Positions 1 through 9,512 of a DNA stretch of 64,000 nt are shown here, piece after piece. Every line of letters starts with the position of its first letter. The stretch's first letter is position 1. The DNA lies in assembly GCA_046484285.1 (NCBI GenBank), contig JAWOBP010000088.1:1-64000 (forward strand), in the 5' to 3' direction. This DNA is from CAZHCG01 sp046484285. Lineage in GTDB: Bacteria > Myxococcota_A > Polyangia > JAAYKL01. Under the pieces are notes generated by a model. That model ran no database searches, had not been told where the DNA came from, and was given only the letters and a program-made list of their open reading frames with translations. The translations under genes were made by a program, and so were the position numbers.

Positions 1-89
1 CGCATGAACCGGGCAGTTATCGGTTCGCCGCCAGTCGCGTCCTTAATGAAGTTTTCGTCAAGTTTGTGGCTTTTTTCCGGTTCATTCAC
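1..89 (-). CDS. possible partial reading frame at left edge
   Basis: An open frame runs from a GTG at 89 off the left end on the minus strand, about 29 codons. Base composition here (roughly half GC) is clearly lower than in the rest of the window. I recognise no family. The frame may be chance, since there is no strong ribosome-binding site. It is listed because composition and frame change together with the permease break next to it. Confidence 0.15.
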   Translation of the reverse strand, partial: MNEPEKSHKLDENFIKDATGGEPITARFM

Positions 90-245
90 CTTTCTGTGCC
101 TTGAGCACGTTTGTTAGTGCAACCATGCGGCTATCACTTGTTGGTAGCCCTCGAAAGGGGCCGGCCGCTTTATCCCATCAAACACACTGAAGCGCGGCGA
201 CCCCCAGCCACCCGCATTCCGGGAGATCGGTCGAAGAGGAGGAGC
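90..245. other. unassigned left-edge stretch
   Basis: No gene is supported here. The sequence lies between the possible edge frame and the point where similarity to an amino-acid permease stops. It could be the end of an inserted element, a deletion scar, or an assembly join. No terminal repeat could be identified with confidence. Confidence 0.3.
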
Positions 246-344
246 AGTGGTGAAGATGCCAGCTCCGACGACGTTTCCCACCGCCAGAAAAACTGCGTTG
301 CGTGCGGTCAGCCTCTGTTCGAGCGTCCGCACGGGGACCTTCAA
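246..344 (-). pseudogene. N-terminal remnant of an APC-family amino-acid permease
   Basis: The minus-strand frame begins with TTG at 344, overlapping the stop of the upstream 527-residue gene as TTGA, as a genuine next gene in an operon would. The first 33 codons read like the start of an APC superfamily transporter: a short basic leader, then LTARNAVFLAVGNVVGAGIF, matching transmembrane helix 1 with its GxGIF motif. After residue 33 the frame becomes Pro/Arg-rich, loses all membrane character and stops about 40 codons later. This is therefore a truncated gene or a junction. An intact permease would be around 450 residues. Confidence 0.5.
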
Positions 345-1920
345 TGGCCGAGAAACAGTTTCAGGGTGCGGGCGGCGTCCTTGCGATCGAACGCTATCCC
401 GTCCAGCTCCTCGCGCCGGCCGACGGCTTCGAACAGCCGTCCCAGAAAGCTGTGGAATTTTTCACACTCGCCGATCACGTGCTCCAGCCGTTGCACCTCG
501 AGCACGTCGCCGTCGCGGAGCTTCTCGATCAGAGCCATGAACTCGTCGAATCGCTCGTAGTCGGCGTAGCGCAGAAGCTGGTATCCCATCGACTTGAAGT
601 AACGGGCGAAGTCTCGGACGAAGCGGAACGTGTTGAGCCCCGACCAGCGATCCGCGGCGTCGACCGAGCTTCGAGCCTTGGCGATGAACGCTCGCAGCAC
701 CTGCTGAAACATCCAGATGTCGCGGCGCAGGCGTTCGGATCGGCTGCGATCCGAGCTGTAATCGGAAAAGATCTCCTCTCCGTCGATGTCGGGCGCGAAC
801 TCCCGCGCCAACAACACCGCCGCGTTCTGCAGGAAGCTGCCCAGAGTCGCGGTGGCTCGCGAGATCTCCCGGCTCATGTCGGCCGCCTCGACGACGTCGG
901 GCAGGGCCGGCAGCTGCTGCTCGTAGACCTTGCGCGTCTCCAACGCCAGCTGGTTCCCCATCGAGCCGAGCAGCTCGCGCAGAGACTTGAGCATCTCGAA
1001 GCTGTTGCGCAAGCGCGGGTAGCGTTCGTTCAAAGAGACGGGCTCCGCCGTCTCGTAGAGCTTGCCGAAGCCGTCCGCGATCCAGCTCGCCGCGTCTCGA
1101 CGCAGGAAGATCGCGAGCGCCCGAGAGTCGGATCGCAAAAGAGAGAGGAAGGCCAGCAGCGGACCGCGATCCCCTTCCGCCCGCGCCTCGCGAGAGACCA
1201 GATCGAGATACTTCATCAGGCGGAACAGGGCCAGGAAGGACAGCGCCGCGACTCGCCGGGCCGGATCGATCCGAATCCCGGATATCACCTCGAGCACGGC
1301 GACGTTCTGGATGCGGTCGAACTCGCTGCTGAACTCGAGCGAAGCGAGCGGATCGAAGTAGACCGAGCGATGGACCTCGCGCTGCACGAGACGAATCACC
1401 GACTGGAAGAGCTGATAGGAGACAGAAGCGATGCGCGACAGACCGCTCGCCACCTCGTGAAGGTTCTCTATCGCCGCGACGAGAAGGGCCAGGCTCTGCT
1501 CCGGCGTATCCTGGCGCAACGATTCCTTGGCGATCTGGATCCGCGCGTGATCCTGGACCAGCACGCTCTCCAGGTAGCGCTGGAAGAGGTAGCTCTTCTC
1601 CTCTTCTCCGCTCAGCTTTCGTCCCTCCTCGACGATCACCTCGAGAACCTGCCGGATCGCCGCCATCTCGGCTCCGAACTCGCGAGCGACGACCGGCTCG
1701 GCGCGTCGCGGAGGCCCCGGGTGGTTGACCGGGTTACCGAAGCAGACCAGTCCCTTGAGCAGCATCTCGAAGCGGAAGACCGTCCGCTCCTTGTGCTCCC
1801 AGGGCAACTCCTCGAACCACGCGGAGCGCGTCTCGGCCTGCTCGCGACGCAACCAGCGGGAACCCTCCACGAACTCGGTGTAGTAGTCCCGGCCCCGCAG
1901 CGGCAGCGGCATCGCCTGGC

Positions 1921-1924
<4 letters not shown>
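341..1924 (-). CDS. conserved-looking unknown helical protein downstream of ruvB
   Basis: A 527-residue soluble protein with no signal peptide or membrane segment. It is rich in Glu, Arg, Leu and Ala in a pattern expected of an all-helical fold. I do not recognise its family and see no catalytic motif. It starts with GTG at 1924 inside the ruvB stop (GTGA overlap), so it is translationally coupled to ruvA-ruvB. Position suggests a role connected with recombination or repair, but this is inference from context only. The reading frame is intact and its codon use resembles its neighbours. Confidence 0.75.
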
Positions 1925-2955
<1,031 letters not shown>

Positions 2956-3005
2956 CGCTGTGAGAATACAGCCCGTTGGATGGCGGAACAAGGACCGCTC
3001 TCAGT

Positions 3006-3069
3006 CCAGGATCCACCATCGAATCCGAGCAGCGACGGGCGAATCCCGAAGCTCGATGATGGATCCTGG
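3006..3069. repeat. inverted repeat between ruvA and ruvB
   Basis: Two 17-base arms (3006-3022 and 3053-3069) are reverse complements with a single mismatch and a 30-base loop. The right arm touches the ruvA stop codon. In the ruvA-ruvB transcript it would fold into a long hairpin just after ruvA. It has no U-tract, so it is more likely a processing or stability element, or a dispersed REP-like palindrome, than a classical terminator. Confidence 0.6.
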
Positions 3070-3651
3070 TCAGTCGCGCAGCAGCCCCAGCGACTGGCGT
3101 AGCAGATCCTCGAACGGCCTTTCTCCGGAGTCGTCCCCCAGCTCGCCGATCGTGCGATCGACGTGCCCCGGCTTGAAGCCCAGGTTGACCAGCGCCGCGC
3201 GAAGCTCGGCCAAGACGCCTCCGGCCTGCGAAGCGACGCTCTCGCCGCCCAGCTCGAGCTTGCCGCCCAGCTCGAGGACTATCCGTTCCGCGGTCTTCTT
3301 GCCGATCCCCGGAATGGCGGTCAGGCGACGCGTGTCGGCGGATTCGACCACGCGGGCCAGATCTCCGCCGGTAAGAGCACCGAGCACGGCCAGCGCGACG
3401 CGGGGGCCGACCCCTCCGACCTTGAGCATGGTGCGGAAGGCCGCGCGGTCCGACCTGGAGTTGAAGCCGAACAGCCGCAGCTCCTCTTCCCGAACGTGGG
3501 TGTGAATCCAAAGGGAGATCTCCCGCCCCACGGGCGGAAGCGCGGCCAGCGTGCCCAGCGGGAGCGAGACATCGTAACCGACTCCGCCCACGTCGATCAC
3601 CGCGCCGTTGGAGCTCTTGTCCGATATCTTTCCTCGCAGCGAGCCGATCAT
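3070..3651 (-). CDS. ruvA: Holliday junction DNA-binding protein RuvA
   Basis: RuvA binds four-way junctions and loads RuvB. The protein opens with the typical MIGSLRGK, carries an OB-fold N-terminal domain, and has tandem helix-hairpin-helix motifs (LKVGGVGPRVALAVL and LTAIPGIGKKTAERIVLEL) at about residues 70-125. The C-terminal domain III, which contacts RuvB, begins after a flexible linker. Start at 3651 gives 193 residues, normal for the family; the longer frame from 3687 adds an unlikely leader. It is the first gene of the ruvA-ruvB-unknown operon. Confidence 0.96.
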   Translation of the reverse strand: MIGSLRGKISDKSSNGAVIDVGGVGYDVSLPLGTLAALPPVGREISLWIHTHVREEELRLFGFNSRSDRAAFRTMLKVGGVGPRVALAVLGALTGGDLARVVESADTRRLTAIPGIGKKTAERIVLELGGKLELGGESVASQAGGVLAELRAALVNLGFKPGHVDRTIGELGDDSGERPFEDLLRQSLGLLRD

Positions 3652-3776
3652 GGATTCGACAATACCGCCCCCGGCCGCTGTCGGCAACGCTCCTCTCCCC
3701 GTGTCTTGCGAGATCCGGGCCGCTGTGCTATCGATTGCCGCCTTGCGGGCGCCGCGAGGCGCAAAGAGGTGCGATC

Positions 3777-4112
3777 ATGAAACAGACTCCGCTGGCCGAG
3801 ATCAAGGAACGCTTCGGCTCCAAGGACGAGCTGGTCAAGGAGCTGAAAAAACTCTTCGACAAGGGAAACCTGTTCGAAAACAGGCTCAGCGCGGACAAGG
3901 GGCTTGCCCACGTCTCCAACGCCAAGCTGCTAAAGCTCTACGACGTGGCGATGGAGGTCAAGGAGCGCTTCTCCACCCGCGACAAGCTGATCGACGACCT
4001 GCTCAGGACTCTCGGACGCGTCAAGGACGAAGGCCTGCGCGCCCGCTACGAGAGATGGGGGCTGCCCAGGCTCTGGGATCACTACAAGGGGGAGACCCGC
4101 AAGCGAGCCTGA
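3777..4112 (+). CDS. small conserved-looking helical protein, function unknown
   Basis: A 111-residue protein starting MKQTPLAEIKERFGSKDELV, preceded by an AGAGGTG ribosome-binding site nine bases upstream. It is strongly charged (Lys, Glu, Asp, Arg), has no signal or membrane segment, and shows two similar segments, ERFGSKDELVKEL and ERFSTRDKLIDDL, about 50 residues apart. This suggests an internal duplication of a helical unit. It is transcribed divergently from ruvA. I do not know its function. Confidence 0.75.
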   Translation: MKQTPLAEIKERFGSKDELVKELKKLFDKGNLFENRLSADKGLAHVSNAKLLKLYDVAMEVKERFSTRDKLIDDLLRTLGRVKDEGLRARYERWGLPRLWDHYKGETRKRA

Positions 4113-4184
4113 TTCCCCTTTCGGTTCTCTGCTCGCTTTTCCTGGATCTGCCGTAGACTGGAGGGCCTGGCCCGAGGTTGGAGC

Positions 4185-5555
4185 TCAGTTGAACGGGGCG
4201 GGGCTGATCTTGGTCTTGAGCATCATGAAGTCGATCGACATCGTGCCCTTGGCCGTCTCGCAGCTGGAACCCTGGCAGGGATCGGCGATCTCCTCGATGT
4301 AGAGCGTGCCGCTGCTCGCCACGGCCATGATGTAGGCCTCCTCGATGTTGTTGGGCTGCAACATCTTGCCGTGCAGCTCGTAGAGAACCGCGTCGAACGC
4401 TTCCGGATCTTCTTCCAGATCCAGCTCGGTGTCGGCGGTGAAGTTCTCGAACGGGATGCTGACGACCAGCAGCCTGCTGATCGGATTGAGAAATCCTCCG
4501 GGGACCAGGAACTGGATCAGCACCTCCTCGGTGTTGTCCCACAGCCCGGCGTCCGGGCCCGCGTCCGGATCGACCGGCGTGCCGTCCGTGATCTGGTGAC
4601 CGCTGCCGGTGGTGAATCCGGCCTCCAGGCAATTCCAGCTCTCGGCCAGCGGGAATGCATGCTGGTCCGCGCTCTGGGCGTCGCTGCCGTAAGGAACTAT
4701 GTTCACCTCCCAGCGCGCCTTGAACTGACCCTGCGCCACGCAGGCCAGCTCCGTGCCGCTTTCGTCGAACGGCACGCAGGCGCTGGCGCTACCCTGGCAG
4801 TAGCACTCCTCCGGGTAGTTGCAGGGCGGGACCGCGCTCGTATCCGTATCAGCGTCGGTATCGGTGTCCGTGTCGGTATCGGTGTCCGTGTCGGTATCCG
4901 TATCCGTGTCGGTATCCATGTCGGTGTCCGTGTCCGTGTCTGTATCCGTGTCGGTGTCGGTGTCCGTGTCCGTGTCTGTATCCGTGTCGGTGTCCGAGTC
5001 GGTATCGGTGTCCGTGTCGGTATCAGTGTCGGTGTCGGTGTCTGTATCCGTGTCGGCATCCGTGGCCGAATCGGTGTCGCGCCACTTGTCCGGACCGCTG
5101 TCGACGCTGGCGTCGGGGCCGGCGTCCGGCTCGACGAACGGCTCGTCGGAGCACTCGTCGAAGCAGTAGTTGTTGACCACGCCCTGGGGAATACCGGTGG
5201 TCTGCCACCACTGCTGACCGCAAACCTGACCGTCGGGACAGTCGTTGACGCCGATGATGCACTCGCCGTTGGAGCTGGGCATCGGGTCGCTGCAATCCAG
5301 ATCTATCTGGAGGAAAGGATCTTCTCCCGTACCGGTATCGGTGTCTGTGTCTGTGTCTGTGTCGGTATCGGTGTCCGCGTCGGTGTCCGCGTCGGTGTCC
5401 GCGTCGGTATCCGCGTCCGCATCAGTGTCGGCGTCCGCGTCGGTCGAAGCGTCCGGACCGCCGTCCCCGCTGTCGTCGTCGTCGCTGCAGCCGAACGCGA
5501 CGGCGGCTGTCAACGCAGCGGCGAGCATGAAAATCGAAAAACGCCAACCATTCAT
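4185..5555 (-). CDS. Asp-Thr repeat lipoprotein
   Basis: A 456-residue lipoprotein. The leader MNGWRFSIFMLAAALTAAV ends in an AFGC lipobox, followed by Asp-rich sequence. Two long blocks of Asp-Thr/Asp-Ala dipeptides (codons at about 5330-5455 and 4840-5075) alternate with small Cys-containing segments. The C-terminal ~190 residues form the likely folded domain. The start at 5555 is chosen for the AGAGGTG site just upstream. It is probably exported and displayed on the surface, with the Asp repeats acting as stalks or calcium-binding spacers; this last is inference. It is followed and preceded by genes of the same kind on the same strand. Confidence 0.85.
   Translation of the reverse strand: MNGWRFSIFMLAAALTAAVAFGCSDDDDSGDGGPDASTDADADTDADADTDADTDADTDADTDTDTDTDTDTDTGTGEDPFLQIDLDCSDPMPSSNGECIIGVNDCPDGQVCGQQWWQTTGIPQGVVNNYCFDECSDEPFVEPDAGPDASVDSGPDKWRDTDSATDADTDTDTDTDTDTDTDTDTDSDTDTDTDTDTDTDTDTDTDTDTDTDMDTDTDTDTDTDTDTDTDTDTDADTDTSAVPPCNYPEECYCQGSASACVPFDESGTELACVAQGQFKARWEVNIVPYGSDAQSADQHAFPLAESWNCLEAGFTTGSGHQITDGTPVDPDAGPDAGLWDNTEEVLIQFLVPGGFLNPISRLLVVSIPFENFTADTELDLEEDPEAFDAVLYELHGKMLQPNNIEEAYIMAVASSGTLYIEEIADPCQGSSCETAKGTMSIDFMMLKTKISPAPFN
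4840..5075. repeat. 6-bp based Asp-Thr coding repeat
   Basis: An imperfect tandem array of GTGTCGGTATCC-like hexamer pairs encodes dozens of Asp-Thr units on the minus strand. It makes long spurious open frames of Val-Ser and Ile-Arg repeats in other frames. A second, smaller block lies at about 5330-5455 in the same gene. Confidence 0.9.
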
Positions 5556-5667
5556 GACAACACCTCTTTCTCCAAGAAGGCTTTCGAGCCCTGTCTTCAT
5601 TTTTCTACTTTGCCGAATCTTTCTAACCCAGGATCGACCCCAGGCGCAATCTCGTTTCTGACGAGTG

Positions 5668-6660
5668 CTACTTGGCGAGCTCGGCGGGATCGATCTCGGC
5701 GCGGAAACCGAGCATGTCGAGTTCGAGCGATCCCGTCGACTCCTCGCCGTCCATCCCGGAGGCGTGCGGCTCGAGAGCCGAGGTGAGCTCGAGCGTGCCC
5801 TCCATGCCGAAGGCCTCGTACCAGCCCGCCGTAATCGTCTGACCGGATAGCTGCATGCGCATCAAGGAGGCCGAGAAGTCCTGGGTCGTCTCGTTGAGCT
5901 CGAGCGTGCCCTCCTCCCAGTTCTCGCGGGGAATCAGGATCTGCAAGGCGAGCAGCTCGCTGCCGACCGTCCCCTGGAACATCAGGATGATGAAATCCCC
6001 TTCGACGGGATCGTTGTACTCCATGCCGACCGCCATGCCGACAGTGGCCTGGTAGTCCCCGACCGATAACTGGCAGTCGTTGCCCTGCGAGATATCGAAC
6101 ATGCCCGGCTCGTCTCCGGCCTGGATAATCTCCGCGGACCACGAACTCGCAGTGGCCGTTCCCGTGGGCAGACAGGCCAGGATCGGATCCTCGCTGCCGG
6201 CGTCCGGTCCGGCATCCTGATCGCCGCCGCCCCCGGCCAGATCGATGCAGATCTGGCTTTCTTCGGGGCAGGAGTACTCGTCCTCGCCCTCCTCCACGCA
6301 CTCGGCGTAGCAGTAATGCGTGATCAACGACTCGTCGTCGGGGAACATGTGGTGCCCGCAGACGTTGTCGCAGATACACTCCTGGTCGGGCAGGTAGCAC
6401 TCGTCGCCCACTCCGGCCTCCGGATCCGAGCAGTCCACGTCGCTGTCGCCGTCGGTATCCGCGTCGCTGTCCGCGTCGCTGTCCGCGTCGCTGTCCGCGT
6501 CGCTGTCCGCGTCGCTGTCCGCGTCGCTGTCCGCGTCGCTGTCCGCGTCGCTGTCCGCGTCGCTTCCGCCGTCGTCTTCCCCGACGCAGCCCGCCGGAGC
6601 CCAGGCGAGCGAGACGAGAAACAAGGCAATCAAACAGGTCATCGCGTTTTGGGTGAACAT
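5668..6660 (-). CDS. Asp-Ser/Asp-Ala repeat lipoprotein
   Basis: A 330-residue lipoprotein. The leader ends in a PAGC lipobox around residue 25. A run of Ser-Asp-Ala-Asp repeats follows (about residues 33-68), then a Cys-rich segment (DECYLPDQECICDNVCGHH and a further Cys-rich piece to about residue 140), and a C-terminal domain of mixed strand-like sequence. GGAGG sits seven bases before the ATG at 6660. The layout (lipobox, Asp repeat, disulfide-rich piece, globular domain) matches the neighbouring lipoprotein, so the two likely belong to one surface protein family. No function is recognisable. Confidence 0.85.
   Translation of the reverse strand: MFTQNAMTCLIALFLVSLAWAPAGCVGEDDGGSDADSDADSDADSDADSDADSDADSDADSDADSDADTDGDSDVDCSDPEAGVGDECYLPDQECICDNVCGHHMFPDDESLITHYCYAECVEEGEDEYSCPEESQICIDLAGGGGDQDAGPDAGSEDPILACLPTGTATASSWSAEIIQAGDEPGMFDISQGNDCQLSVGDYQATVGMAVGMEYNDPVEGDFIILMFQGTVGSELLALQILIPRENWEEGTLELNETTQDFSASLMRMQLSGQTITAGWYEAFGMEGTLELTSALEPHASGMDGEESTGSLELDMLGFRAEIDPAELAK
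6469..6564. repeat. eight perfect tandem 12-bp repeats inside a lipoprotein gene
   Basis: The unit GTCCGCGTCGCT occurs eight times without a single mismatch, with a ninth copy (6457-6468) differing by one base. It encodes Ser-Asp-Ala-Asp on the minus strand. Perfect identity at synonymous positions points to recent slippage or unequal crossing over, so copy number is likely to vary between strains. Confidence 0.95.
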
Positions 6661-6847
6661 TTGATTCGTCCTCCGTCTTTGCTGTCAGGCGCCAGGATCG
6701 GCTCGACCGATACCTTCACCCATGAGGTCTACGTACTCTCTTGCCGAATAATACACGAAAAAGTCGTTGTCCACGGAGAATTGTTTTTTCGGGCGTACTC
6801 CGCTCAGCGGTCGGCCTCGACCTCGGACGACCCGACTTGAACAATCC

Positions 6848-6877
6848 CCAAACGAGTCTACATTCGTTTTCGTTTGG
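6848..6877. promoter_or_regulatory. 8-bp inverted repeat in the yjbQ leader
   Basis: CCAAACGA (6848-6855) and its exact complement TCGTTTGG (6870-6877) lie directly ahead of the AAGGAGG ribosome-binding site at 6880. It could be an operator or an RNA hairpin that limits access to the site. The rest of 6661-6893 holds only divergent upstream sequence. Confidence 0.35.
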
Positions 6878-6893
6878 ACAAGGAGGCAACGAG

Positions 6894-7313
6894 ATGAAAT
6901 CGCACCGAGAGGAGCTCTGGTTCGAAACCCCCGGACGCCGGGACTACATCAACATCACCCCCCGCGTGGAGGAAGCGCTCGAAAAAAGCGGCGTGCGGGA
7001 GGGCCTGGTGTTGGTCAACGCGATGCACATCACGGCCAGCGTCTACATCAACGACGACGAAGGGGGTCTGCTCCAGGACTACGACGAATGGCTCGAGGGG
7101 CTGGCGCCGCACGAGCCGACGAGCCGCTACCGCCACAACCGCACCGGCGAGGACAACGGCGACGCCCACCTCAAGCGCCAGCTGATGGGCCGCGAGGTGA
7201 TGGTGGCGATCACCGAGGGAAAGCTCGATCTCGGTCCTTGGGAGCAGATCTTCTACGGCGAATTCGACGGGCGGCGTCGCAAGCGGGTGCTGATCAAGAT
7301 CATCGGCGAGTAG
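6894..7313 (+). CDS. YjbQ/UPF0047 family protein
   Basis: A 139-residue protein of the YjbQ family, small beta-barrel proteins for which a secondary thiamine-phosphate synthase activity has been described. The conserved blocks are present: VNAMHITASVYINDDE, the YRHNRTGEDNGDAHLKR stretch, and the C-terminal LGPWEQIFYGEFDGRR signature. It starts at the ATG at 6894, six bases after AAGGAGG; a longer frame upstream lacks family similarity. Its 3' end overlaps the convergent kinase gene by 14 bases. Its real cellular role remains poorly defined in the family. Confidence 0.93.
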   Translation: MKSHREELWFETPGRRDYINITPRVEEALEKSGVREGLVLVNAMHITASVYINDDEGGLLQDYDEWLEGLAPHEPTSRYRHNRTGEDNGDAHLKRQLMGREVMVAITEGKLDLGPWEQIFYGEFDGRRRKRVLIKIIGE

Positions 7314-9507
7314 ATCTGTCGAGCAGCTCTCGTACCGCTTCGGCCAGCCTTCCCTTGGCCAGCGGCTTGCCCAGAAAAGCCGCCACTCCGGCACGGCGAG
7401 CGCTGTCCAGATCCTCCGGAGAGGCGTTACCAGAAACCAGAACCACCGGCAGCTCGGGTTCCACCTCGCGCAGACCCGCCGCCAGCTCGATGCCGGTCAT
7501 CCCCGGCATCCGAAGATCGACGATCGCCAGGTCGAACGCCTCGGCTCTCTGGCGAAAAACCGACAGCGCCTCGGAAGGCGAGGTGAAACCGGCAAAGCTG
7601 TACCCCAGCGATTCCAAAAGCCGTCTTCCCATGCGCACCATCTGTTGCTTGTCGTCCACGAACAGGATCTTCTCGTCGCCCCGCACCGCCGGCAGGTCGG
7701 CCTCCGACTCCTCGGCGCTCTCGCTGCCAGCCTCGGGAATGTAGACGCTGAAAACCGAGCCGCGACCCGGCTCGCTCTCGACAGCGAGTCGGCCTCCATG
7801 CCCCTCTACGATACGAACGGCCGTGGCCAGGCCCAGCCCGGTTCCGCCCGAGCCGCCGCGGGTTGTGAAGAACGGCTCGAAGATGCGGTCCATCGTCTCG
7901 GCCGAAATCCCCTCGCCTTCGTCGCACACCTCCAGCAGCCCGTAGCCGCCCGGCTCCAGATCCGGAGGGCATTCGCCGTCCTCGCGCGAAACGCGCCGCA
8001 GCGAGACCTTCAGCTCGCCTCCGCTCCGGGCCATCGCCTGGCAGGCGTTGGTGCAGAGGTTCATCACGACCTGGTGCAACTGCGCCGCGTCTCCGTAAAC
8101 GAAAATCTCCCGACCCGCTCCGTCGAAATCCAGCGAGACTCCCGGTGGCAGCGACACCTCGACCAATCGCAGTGTCTCGCGCGCCAAGGAGGAGAGATCC
8201 AGCCTGCGCGGCTCGATATCGGCGCCGTGACCGAAATCGAGCAGGTGGCGGACGATATCGCGCCCGCGTCCCGCGGCGATCAAGATCTCCTCGACGTCCT
8301 CCCGGTTGGGGTGCTCCTCGTCGAGATCGTCGCGAGCCGCCGACGCGAATCCGACGATCGCGGCCAACAGGTTGTTGAAATCGTGGGCGATGCCTCCCGC
8401 CATCGCTCCGATCACCTCCATCTTCTGCGCCTCGCGCAGCTCGCGGGCGCGCTCGGCGACCCTTTCTTCCAGCTCGTCCCTCGAGCGGCGCAGCACCTCC
8501 TCGAAGCGCCGTCGCTCGGTCAGGTCGTGAATCGTGACCACGGATCCGAACTCGATCCCCCGGCGCCGCGTGGCGGTCTTCGAGATCGACAGCACGCGCC
8601 CTTGTTCCGATCCGTCTCGGCCGACCTTTACCTCGTGCAGATCGACTCCCTCCGGGCGACCGGCGAGCAACTCCTCCAGCGCGGACGCCGCGTCGTCGCC
8701 TTCGTCCAGATCGAGCAGCTCGCGCGCGGCCCGGTTCGCCCGCCGGGCCGTGCCCTGCCGATCGAGCAGCACCACTCCGTCTCTCAGCCCCTCGAACAGC
8801 TCCTCGACGGCCTGGCCCACCGAGACCGAGAGGAAGCCGTGGCGCAGCACGGCCAGGTCGAGGAAAGGCAGCAGCAAGACGGCCGAGCAGGACGCCAGCC
8901 GCGGCACCGGGCCGATTCCGGGAATCGAGGGCAGCACCACGTTGATCATCACCGCCGCGCCGAAAGTCGCAACGCCGCCCGCCGCGATCAGCTTCAACGA
9001 GCGCTCGAAGGTGCGTCCCCTGGAAGCTCCAGAGACGCGCGCGTGCCGCACCATCATCCAGATGGCGCCCACCGCGTGGAAGAACGGAACGCCGACGAAG
9101 ATCGGGTAGGCCGGACCCGGCTCGCCGACGACGCCCCAGGCGTGCCTCGTGTATCCGGTCAGCCCCAGATCCGTTCCTATATACGCGACCACGCCCAGCG
9201 CGGCCAGTGCCAGCGAAAGCCAGTACAACCAGTCCCGAGCCTTGCCGGTGAGGCGGTAGACGAAGTTGAGGAACCAGAAAACGGACGGAATCCAGAAGAT
9301 CGAGGCGAGCCTCCAGATCAGCAGCTCCCTGCCCCGGGAAGCCTCCAAAAAGAAGGTGAACTCCAGGGCGACCCAGCCGATCAGGTTGAGCAGGAAGAGC
9401 CTGAGATCGCGGTTGAGCTTCTCGGTGCGGTTGCGGGCGTACAGCAGCCCGTAGGTGACCAGGTACGAGACGAAGGCGACCACGTGGACGAAAAAGAAAA
9501 GCTCCAC
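7300..9507 (-). CDS. 7TM-PAS hybrid histidine kinase with C-terminal receiver (paralogue B)
   Basis: A 735-residue membrane sensor. The N-terminal ~225 residues hold about seven hydrophobic helices of the HisKA_7TM type. A PAS domain follows (about 230-335), then the dimerisation domain with phospho-acceptor His in GGIAHDFNN (about 375), an HATPase domain with N box NLCTNACQA and GTGLGLATA, and a receiver domain with phospho-acceptor Asp in VDLRMPGMTG (about 664). The start is a GTG at 9507, five bases after the stop of the preceding gene and behind GGGAGG. The upstream gene is a close structural copy, so the two were probably produced by duplication and are co-transcribed. Signal and output partner are unknown; no DNA-binding regulator is adjacent. 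Confidence 0.9.
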   Translation of the reverse strand: MELFFFVHVVAFVSYLVTYGLLYARNRTEKLNRDLRLFLLNLIGWVALEFTFFLEASRGRELLIWRLASIFWIPSVFWFLNFVYRLTGKARDWLYWLSLALAALGVVAYIGTDLGLTGYTRHAWGVVGEPGPAYPIFVGVPFFHAVGAIWMMVRHARVSGASRGRTFERSLKLIAAGGVATFGAAVMINVVLPSIPGIGPVPRLASCSAVLLLPFLDLAVLRHGFLSVSVGQAVEELFEGLRDGVVLLDRQGTARRANRAARELLDLDEGDDAASALEELLAGRPEGVDLHEVKVGRDGSEQGRVLSISKTATRRRGIEFGSVVTIHDLTERRRFEEVLRRSRDELEERVAERARELREAQKMEVIGAMAGGIAHDFNNLLAAIVGFASAARDDLDEEHPNREDVEEILIAAGRGRDIVRHLLDFGHGADIEPRRLDLSSLARETLRLVEVSLPPGVSLDFDGAGREIFVYGDAAQLHQVVMNLCTNACQAMARSGGELKVSLRRVSREDGECPPDLEPGGYGLLEVCDEGEGISAETMDRIFEPFFTTRGGSGGTGLGLATAVRIVEGHGGRLAVESEPGRGSVFSVYIPEAGSESAEESEADLPAVRGDEKILFVDDKQQMVRMGRRLLESLGYSFAGFTSPSEALSVFRQRAEAFDLAIVDLRMPGMTGIELAAGLREVEPELPVVLVSGNASPEDLDSARRAGVAAFLGKPLAKGRLAEAVRELLDRSTRR

Positions 9508-9512
9508 CGCGC

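Noticed and set aside
4371..5786. Long plus-strand open frame of Val-Arg-Ile repeats across the lipoprotein gene
   Set aside because: It is the antisense shadow of the Asp-Thr coding repeat; no start signal or protein family, and the minus-strand lipoprotein with signal peptide explains the region.
6457..6564. Possible CRISPR-like repeat array
   Set aside because: The 12-base units are directly adjacent with no spacers and stay in frame within a lipoprotein gene.
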